Origin: Cynocephalus volans
Lineage: Eukaryota > Chordata > Mammalia > Dermoptera > Cynocephalidae
Direction of reading: 5' to 3'
Length of the DNA stretch: 64,000 bases
Assembly: GCF_027409185.1 (NCBI RefSeq)
Contig: NC_084475.1
Coordinates: forward strand, 16,202,130 to 16,266,129
Shown here: piece by piece, positions 34,421 to 64,000 of the stretch
Layout: every line of letters begins with the position of its first letter
Numbering within the stretch: the first letter of the stretch is position 1
Program-made: the position numbers and the translations under genes
The notes under the pieces: model-generated
The model's input: the letters and a program-made list of their open reading frames with translations, nothing else
What the model was told of the DNA's origin: nothing
Databases searched by the model: none

Positions 34421-34835
34421 TCTAGGCCTCAACTGAGAGGAGTCTGGGAAGAGTGCAGACAGGAAGAGGCCTCTCTCCGGCCCAAGTGTCACCCAGACAG
34501 TCCACCTTGGATGTTGTCAGGTCATTCTGGTTTGGACTTCACTGCTTGGCTGTGTTCTGGAACCTGCCACAGCACAGCCCAGCTGGCCCGAGTGGAGGTC
34601 ATAAGGCAGGGGCTGCTATAGTGACATCAACTGGGGAAGACAGTAGCCAGGCTCCCTCTGGGGGCACTGGGCCCAGGGTGCAGGCTGCAGGAACTCGGGT
34701 TGGGCAGCTGATACTGCCCAGTCTGGGGGAGATGCCTGCCTGGCCCCAGGCGCCTGCCTAGGCTCAACATCAGCATGAGCCCAGGCCTGGGAGAAGCAGC
34801 TGCTGAGGAAATAAAACTCCCGAGAGAAGAGGAGT
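34421..34835 (+). other. MYO15B 3' UTR
   Basis: Sequence between the stop at 34418-34420 and the AATAAA at 34810. About 400 nt, no repeat recognised. The cleavage site is inferred at 15-25 nt after the signal. Confidence 0.6.
34810..34815 (+). terminator. MYO15B polyadenylation signal AATAAA
   Basis: Canonical AATAAA 390 nt after the MYO15B stop codon, followed by a GT-rich stretch (gtgtgtgtgcacg) at 34834-34846 that fits a downstream element. Confidence 0.75.
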
Positions 34836-34843
34836 GTGTGTGC

Positions 34844-35365
34844 ACGTATGTCAGAATAGGACTTTTATTCCTCTTGTAAACATCTCAGTCGGGCCTGGTC
34901 TTCCTGACTAGGAGCTGTGCAAGGCCTGGTTGCTGCCCTCTGCCCACAAGTGCTGAGCCTGAGGCCAGCAGGGGCTCCCCTGAGTAGGCCCCAATACCTT
35001 GACAGATGGGCCCTGCCCTGGCTTAAAACTTAAGTACAAGAGGTGGAGGGGCTACTCCTCCTTCCTCCTCCCCTGGCAGCAGCCACACCACCTGCCACCT
35101 TATAACCAGGGGATCTGGCTCAGAAAACCCAGCCACCAGGGCCAGGAGAGGAAGGGAGCCTCTGAGAAAGGACCACAGGCTTTGCAAGCAGAAAGAAAAG
35201 TGGGCTGACCTCTGGCCTCTGACCTTGATTTGGGACATGTCTGGGGCCACTTACAAAGCAGGGTGTGGTTGTAAAAACGATAACCCTGGTATCAGCAGGT
35301 AAGGCCCAGGCTTTCCCACAGCAGAGTCTGGGGGAGGATGCTGGCCCTGCCCGGCCAGCAGTTGG
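34844..35365 (-). other. RECQL5 3' UTR
   Basis: Minus-strand sequence from the TGA (35368-35366) to just beyond the AATAAA at 34869-34864. About 520 nt. No coding potential or repeat recognised. The 3' end is inferred. Confidence 0.55.
34864..34869 (-). terminator. RECQL5 polyadenylation signal AATAAA (minus strand)
   Basis: tttatt on the plus strand, read as AATAAA on the minus strand, about 500 nt beyond the RECQL5 stop codon. It lies 48 bp from the MYO15B signal on the other strand, so the two transcripts probably end within a few nucleotides of each other. Confidence 0.75.
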
Positions 35366-58147
<22,782 letters not shown>

Positions 58148-58893
58148 CTGGAAACAAAAAACAACCACTTAGCAAGTTGTACAGAACTGGAGTACCTTGT
58201 AGCCACAAAAAAGTAATGGGGGAGAAAAATATTAAATGATAGTAATAAAGCCATTTACAAAATAGCCCCGAACCTGACTATAAATCAGAACCCCCCAGAC
58301 TACTGAATCAAACTTTCTGAGACTGGAGCTTTTGAAAGTTTAGATTTCCAAAAAGCTTCTCAGGTGATTTTCATGCAAAGGGCCCACGGACAGGCATTTG
58401 GGAAACACTGTATAATATGATCTAAGTTAATAACAGTACATACACACATGAGTGTTGTGTACTTTCATATGTATGAACATATATACTTATATATACATAT
58501 ATACCCATATGGGAGAATATATACAAAAATGTAACACTGATCATTTTTCTCAGTGATGTGATTACATGTCATTGGCCTTTTTTACACATGTCTATTTGCC
58601 AAAATTTCTTTTAAAAAACAGAATAAAGAAAATACAACAGACACTGATATCTGAGACATTATCTATTGACTTTTTCTGCTTTTTGAAGGTGACTCATCTT
58701 CCCCCCACCCCGACACATATACATATTTCCTCTACCCCCGATTCCCCCCAAATATCGCAACTCTTGTTAAATCAAGAGTTTCCTTATGATGACTATGTCA
58801 ACATTGTTCCGCGCTAAACCACCTGATTACATTTTTACATTTCCCATGTCACATTTCCTTTATTGTACAACTTTGTTTCCCCTGAAATTAATA

Positions 58894-59131
58894 CAGGTTG
58901 AGTATCATTTATCTGAAATGTTTGGGACCAGAATGTTTTGGATTTTGGATTTTTTTCTGATCTTGGAATATTTTTGCATTACTCTTACTGGCTGAGTATC
59001 CCTAATCCAAAAATCTGAAACCCAAAATGCCCCAGTGAGCATTTCCTTTGAGCATCATGTCACCACTCAAACAATTTTGGGTTTTGGAGCATTTCAGATT
59101 TTTGATTTTTGGAATTGGGATGCTCAACTTG
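58894..59131. repeat. Tigger-like DNA transposon remnant
   Basis: 238 bp with terminal inverted repeats CAGGTTGAGTATC / GATGCTCAACTTG and TA on each side, the target duplication of Tc1/mariner/pogo elements. Internal sequence (ttttggattttggattttt; cctaatccaaaaatctg) matches the Tigger style. Non-autonomous. Confidence 0.75.
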
Positions 59132-59675
59132 TAGCTCACTTAGATTTCAGTGTATCATTAATTCACCCCCCAAATGTTCAGATGTCATGAAAAGTTCATT
59201 AGATGAATAAGGAGCCAAAGATGTCAGAATCCACTTTGATTTTTGGAAACTTCCTTCCTGGACCCTTCTGTCCCGTAGTTCAAGCTGGACTGCTTTTCTC
59301 TAGGCTTGGTGCACAGCTGTCTTTTGATTTGACATTGTCCTGGGACACTCCCTTTGTCTCACTCCTAGGTCAGATCTCCATCTTCCTCTTTATTAGTTTA
59401 CTGCCTCTGTACAATGGAAAATGTCCTTTACTAGCTTCTGAGACATAATACACCAGAGGAAATTTTTTGAAACCCTGTATCTGAAAATGTCTTTATCCCA
59501 CCTTCACATTTAACTGGTTGGCTGAGCAAAAAACTCAAGATTAGAAATTGTTTATTCAGAATTTGAAGATACTCCTTCATTGTCACCTTGTTTCTGGTAT
59601 TACAACAGAGAAATTGGACATTCTGGTTCCTAGTCCTTCATATATCACTTGTATTATCTCACTGGAAGCTTTCTG

Positions 59676-59707
59676 AGTCTTCTCTCTCTCTCTCTCTCTC
59701 TCTCTCT
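59676..59707. repeat. (TC)n microsatellite
   Basis: About 15 CT dinucleotides in a row within intronic sequence. Confidence 0.85.
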
Positions 59708-60262
59708 TTGGTAGTACTTTCTTTAGCACAAGTCTTTTCTTTATCTCAAATGATCTGAAATGCCTCAATGATGAGTCCAGTGTGGGTTCTCGTAACTCAT
59801 TGTTTTAGTAAGTTTTAAATAAATACTTTTTATCCAGTCACCCTACCAAAATCTTCTCCTTTCTAATTTGAATTTCAGATAAGAGATGAGTTAATCCTGC
59901 TCCCCTAATTCATGGCAAACCAACATTCTTGCTCCACACAAGGCTCCTTCATTCTCAGTGCCCACCTGCACTCACCTTCTCTCCCCAATCATTCATGTAG
60001 TCATTCATTCAACAAACATTTCTTAAGCACTATGTCCCCAGCACTGTTCGAGGCATTACAGACACAGGAAACAAAAGATCCCTGCTCCCATGGAGCTTGC
60101 ACTTCAGTAGAGTAGACAGAGAATAAGCAAGTCTGTAATGCTCAAATAGTAATTAATATAATTCTTTTTCAGCTGTCACTCCAGACAGGATCCAAAGAGA
60201 AGTTTCACAATCTTATCTCTGGGTTTTAGGGGACTGATTTTACCCTTCTGTCTTAGCCTCTT

Positions 60263-60548
60263 TATTTTATTTATTTTATTATTTTATTTTATATTTTATT
60301 TTAATTTTTATTTATTTTTTATTTTATTTTATTATTTTATATTATTTTATTTTATTTTATTATTTATTTATTTATTTATTTATTTTATTTTTAAAAAGAT
60401 GACTGGTAAAGGGATCTTAACCCTTGGCCTGGTGTTGTCAGCACCACACTCAGCCAGTGAGCCAACCAGCCATCCCTATATAGGATCCAAACCCGTGGCC
60501 TTGGTGTTATCAGCACCGCACTCTCCCCAGTGAGCCTCAGGCCAGCCC
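60263..60548 (-). repeat. tRNA-Ile-like SINE dimer with expanded tail
   Basis: Dimer body about 60396-60548. Its A-tail (here TTTTA/TTTA repeats) has expanded to about 130 bp (60263-60395). Perfect 15-bp duplication ctgtcttagcctctt (60248-60262, 60549-60563). Confidence 0.86.
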
Positions 60549-62167
60549 CTGTCTTAGCCTCTTAAAGCATTGAGGTCAACCTTAAAAGGGCACAGGATAA
60601 GGTGGTAAGTGTGACTTTTTTAAAAAAAAGCAAGAAAGTAACCTTCCTGGGCCCTCCACTATGCCTAGTATCCCATAGTGAGCATGTACCATAATTTCTT
60701 CACTCATGCTTTAGTGATGGATATTCAGCTTGTTTCCCATTTTCTGTCATCATGAACAATTTCACCATACAGTCCCTCAAGCACATAAGCTTATGCACTG
60801 GCACTTTTATTTCATGCGACTGGGTCCCAGAAACAAAATAACTGGCTGAATGTACCTGTTGCTAGATTGTTTCCCCCAAAAGACTTTAACACTTCAAAGT
60901 GTGAGCACTCTTTCCTACACATCTACACTAGCAACAGGTGTTAGAGCTGTTTTACATACATGTCAAATCATTTTACTTTATTTGCATTTATTGGATTACT
61001 ACTGAATTTGAGCATCTTTGGATGTATCATTCGAATGAGCTTTTTAGGAACTTTCTTTTTATATCCTTTGTTTTTTTCTTGTCAATGGGTAAAACTCTCT
61101 ACTTAGTCTCAACTTTTATCTTTTGTTTGTCATCTACATTAAAATATCTTCCCAGATTTACTGTTTATCTATTGACTTTGTTTATGTTATCTTTTACTAT
61201 AAACTTCTTTTCACAGGTTCAGGATTTACAGAAATTAAAATTTTTTTATATTCAAATATTTCTTTTTTTTTAAAGATAGCTTCTGGTTTTCCAATTTTCA
61301 TTACAAAAGTATCTCCAGTCCTAGATTATACACTGAACTAAATTTTCTTGCAAAATATTATTTATTGTTTATATATAAGTCCTTATCTGTCTGGAATTTG
61401 TTTTTATGTAAGGTGTCAAATGGGGCACTTTTATTTTATTCCAGAAGAACAGCCTGTTGTGTCAGCACCATATATTAGAAAATCCACTCTTTTTCTGTTA
61501 AGTTGAACTATCAACTTCATCAAATATTAAATTCTCACATATCCTGGGACCTCCTTCTAAATTCTCTGTCTGTTCCACCGATTGTTAACATATTACCTTG
61601 ATTTGATGACAGTGGCATTACAGCATGTTCTAATACTAGGTTAAGCATGGCCCTTCACCATATTTTTTTTCATACTTTTTCTGGTTATTCTTTGGAACTT
61701 ATTCTTGCATATAAATTTGAAGCTATTCTCATACCAGCCAATGACCAAAAAATAAAATAAAAAATTTAAAAATGTAAGTTAATTTTCTTCATTTCTCAAT
61801 AAAACTCAGGATTTCAATAAGAACTTCATTAAATATTTATATTAATTTTGAGGAGAACTGACAGTATTACATCTTCCCACCCAGTTTTTATAACTCTTCA
61901 GAGCTTGTTTTCTTTCAATGAGATTTTCATTTTCTTCATCTAAATCAGTCGTTTTCAAACCTGGCTGCATATTAAAACTAACAGGGGAGCTTTAAAAAAA
62001 AAATTATTAATAGCCTGTAACATTTATTCCTAGGTATTTTGTTCCTGCACATTAAAAAATTTTTTGTTTCCATTTCTAGGTATTTATTGTAATGTGGAGA
62101 AAAGCTACTGATTTTTAAAATATCTCTCATATTCAGCTTCTGCCAGCTTTTCTTATGAATTCTAGTG

Positions 62168-62268
62168 ATTTATTTATTTATTTATTTTTGGCAGCTGGCT
62201 GGTACAGGGATCTGAACCCTTGACTTTGGTGTTGTAACACCATGCTCTAACCAACTGAGCCAGCCCTC
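62168..62268 (-). repeat. tRNA-Ile-like SINE monomer
   Basis: TTTA-repeat tail then ggcagctggctggtacaggg through ccaactgagccagccctc. Single unit. Confidence 0.68.
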
Positions 62269-62477
62269 TAGTAGATTTCTAGTAGGGTCTTTGGCGGTTT
62301 TCTAGGCAGACATTTGTTGACATTTCTACCTGCTGTTGTCTTTGTTCTCCTTGTCATTGTGAATTAGTATATTTTCTAATGACAAAAATATCCCTTTATT
62401 GTCATTTTGGTGGGGATCAGAAATAAGTACTTGTGTTCAATCTGCTTCTTTTAAAGAAAGTCTCCACATATTCTTTT

Positions 62478-62648
62478 TTTTTTTTTTTTTTTAAAGACGA
62501 CCGGTAAGGGGATCTTAACCCTTGACTTGGTGTTGTCAGCACCACACTCTCCCAAGTGAGCTAACCAGTCATCCCTATATGGGATCCGAACCTGTGGCCT
62601 TGGTATTGTCAGCACCACACTCTCCTGAGTGAGCCACGGGCTGGACCA
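62478..62648 (-). repeat. tRNA-Ile-like SINE dimer
   Basis: Dimer with poly-T start, flanked by tccacatattctttt / tccacgtatcctttt (62463-62477, 62649-62663). Confidence 0.83.
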
Positions 62649-62995
62649 TCCACGTATCCTTTTGCAACTTGCTCTTTGCACACATTATGCTTTGGGAGGC
62701 TCTGCCCCCATTGGCTTGTGTAGATTTAGTATGTCATTTTTAACATCTCTTGACCATCCCACTGTGTAACTAAAACACTGTTTACTAATCCATTACTCTA
62801 CAGAAGAAGAGTTAGATTTCACTATCACGGTATTACAGCAAATATGCTTGTACATTCTTGTACATGTATATCCTTATACATGTGACAACCTGTCTATCTG
62901 GCAGTGGAATTACTGAACTATAGAGACCAGTATTTTCCACTTTACAGATATCATCTCTGTTCTCTTCAAAGCAGTTGTACCAGTTTATACAAGAA

Positions 62996-63065
62996 TACTT
63001 CAGAAAGTTCATGGAAAGATTCGTACTACCTTTTAATTCTATTTTTCCATGAACTTTTTGAAGTA
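62996..63065. repeat. Short mariner-like MITE, copy 2
   Basis: 70 bp. TACTTCAGAAAGTTCATGGA at the left is an imperfect inverted repeat of TCCATGAACTTTTTGAAGTA at the right, with TA at the ends. It could fold into a hairpin. Confidence 0.65.
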
Positions 63066-64000
63066 CTCTTGTATTCCTGATAACACTAGCAGGTACCCTT
63101 TCCCCACATCCTTACCAACAGCGATTATAAAGCTGTTACATTTTTGCCAATCTGATAGGTGTAAAAGGGTAACTCGTCTAATTCGTATGTCTCTGATTTC
63201 TAAGTGCGGTTGAGCATCTCTTCATATAATTTGTTATAATTTATTAATACTTTTGCTATGCAGTTGTTTGCTTTTTTTTTTTATTTACCTATAGGAGTCC
63301 TCTACATAGTCAGTCAATTACATGTATTACAAATATCTTCCCCAATAAGGGCATTTTTTCACTTTGTTTATGGTGTCTCCCATTATATGGAAATTTTTAG
63401 TTTGAGTTTAGTCAAATAGATCATGCCTTCCTTTATGGTTTCTGCTTTTAAAATCTTGAGATACTCTTCCCTTCCTAAAGATAATAAAATATTTTCCCTT
63501 TTTTTATTTTATACTTTTTTGAGCTCTTTAATCCATGTGTATAATTCATATGTGTATGGTATCAGGTAGGGATCTAATTTTATCTTTCTCCAGTACCAAT
63601 TATTCAACTGTTCATCCCTTTCCTGTTGATTTATAATGCTACCTATCACACACCGAATTCCCTTATATACTTGGGTCTGTTTCTAAGCATTCTACGAAAG
63701 AGTAAAAATAAATAAATAAATAAAGGGCTAAAAGCAAAACACAACGATATGGGAAAATGCTTATGTAACAAATTAAAATAAGGCAGGATTGACCTTGACT
63801 ATACAACGTAAAAGTCAGTATTAAGATAAATTAAATATTTATAAAGAAAAAAGTCTAACCTAGCTTGTTGTAAGCTGCCTATCCACCCAACACACCATTT
63901 TCCCCTTCCTATTCCTTTTAGGCCAGGAGCACATCCCTATAGCTTACAGAAGTTCCATGTGGGTTCAGAAATAAGCTGTGTGAAATTAGAGAGCAGTGGG

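Larger units (their letters stand above)
58148..64000. other. RECQL5 upstream intron, repeat-rich
   Basis: AT-rich sequence with no recognisable coding exon. It holds a Tigger-like DNA transposon (58894-59131), a (TC)n run (about 59676-59707), an ancient mammalian repeat (about 59995-60130), SINE copies (60263-60548, 62168-62268, 62478-62648), L1-like antisense sequence (about 60620-61740 and 62650-63550) and a 70-bp MITE (62996-63065). On the minus strand the next RECQL5 exon must lie beyond 64000. Confidence 0.55.

Noticed and set aside
60938-61273. 111-aa hydrophobic ORF resembling a membrane protein
   Set aside because: This is AT-rich antisense L1-like sequence; Phe/Leu/Ile-rich peptides are expected from it.

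Overview
The window is genomic DNA from a placental mammal. It shows intron-rich genes with GT-AG junctions, AATAAA polyadenylation signals, MIR, L1, MaLR and Tigger-type repeats, and human-like synteny. The most telling lineage marker is about twenty copies of a tRNA-Ile-like SINE, mostly a head-to-tail dimer with no tRNA-unrelated body. That architecture matches the CYN SINEs known from colugos (Dermoptera). A colugo is my best guess; I cannot rule out another lineage with simple tRNA-Ile SINEs, such as horseshoe bats.

Layout. Positions 1-1398 are upstream DNA ending in a CpG-rich start region. MYO15B (unconventional myosin XVB, + strand) runs from an ATG at 1399 to a stop at 34420. I could join 64 coding exons with every splice phase matching, giving one uninterrupted frame of about 3,066 codons. 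The product has a long disordered N-terminal extension, a divergent motor head, IQ motifs, MyTH4, a FERM-like lobe, a Pro/Gln-rich linker, an SH3 domain, a second MyTH4-FERM and a C-terminal PDZ ligand. The ATPase motifs are altered (P-loop GHSGSGKT, switch I NANASRFG), so the protein is more likely a tether than an active motor.

RECQL5 (RecQ-like helicase 5, - strand) meets MYO15B tail to tail, with the two polyadenylation signals about 50 bp apart. Twelve exons at 35366-39432 plus one at 58068-58147 encode its last 601 residues. The helicase core exons lie beyond the right edge. The 18.6-kb intron between 39433 and 58067 carries two small genes on the opposite strand, each encoding a single-pass membrane micropeptide: SMIM5 (48183-48876, 78 aa) and SMIM6/endoregulin (54928-55107, 59 aa, a SERCA-regulating peptide family).

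The remainder is intronic and repeat DNA. I found no bacterial-type system, no CRISPR array and no gene of a wholly new type. The most interesting points are the intact but motor-degenerate MYO15B, the compact convergent and nested gene layout, a GC-AG intron, and several informative repeat insertions (a double SINE hit at one target, a tail-less SINE, two copies of a 70-bp mariner-like MITE).
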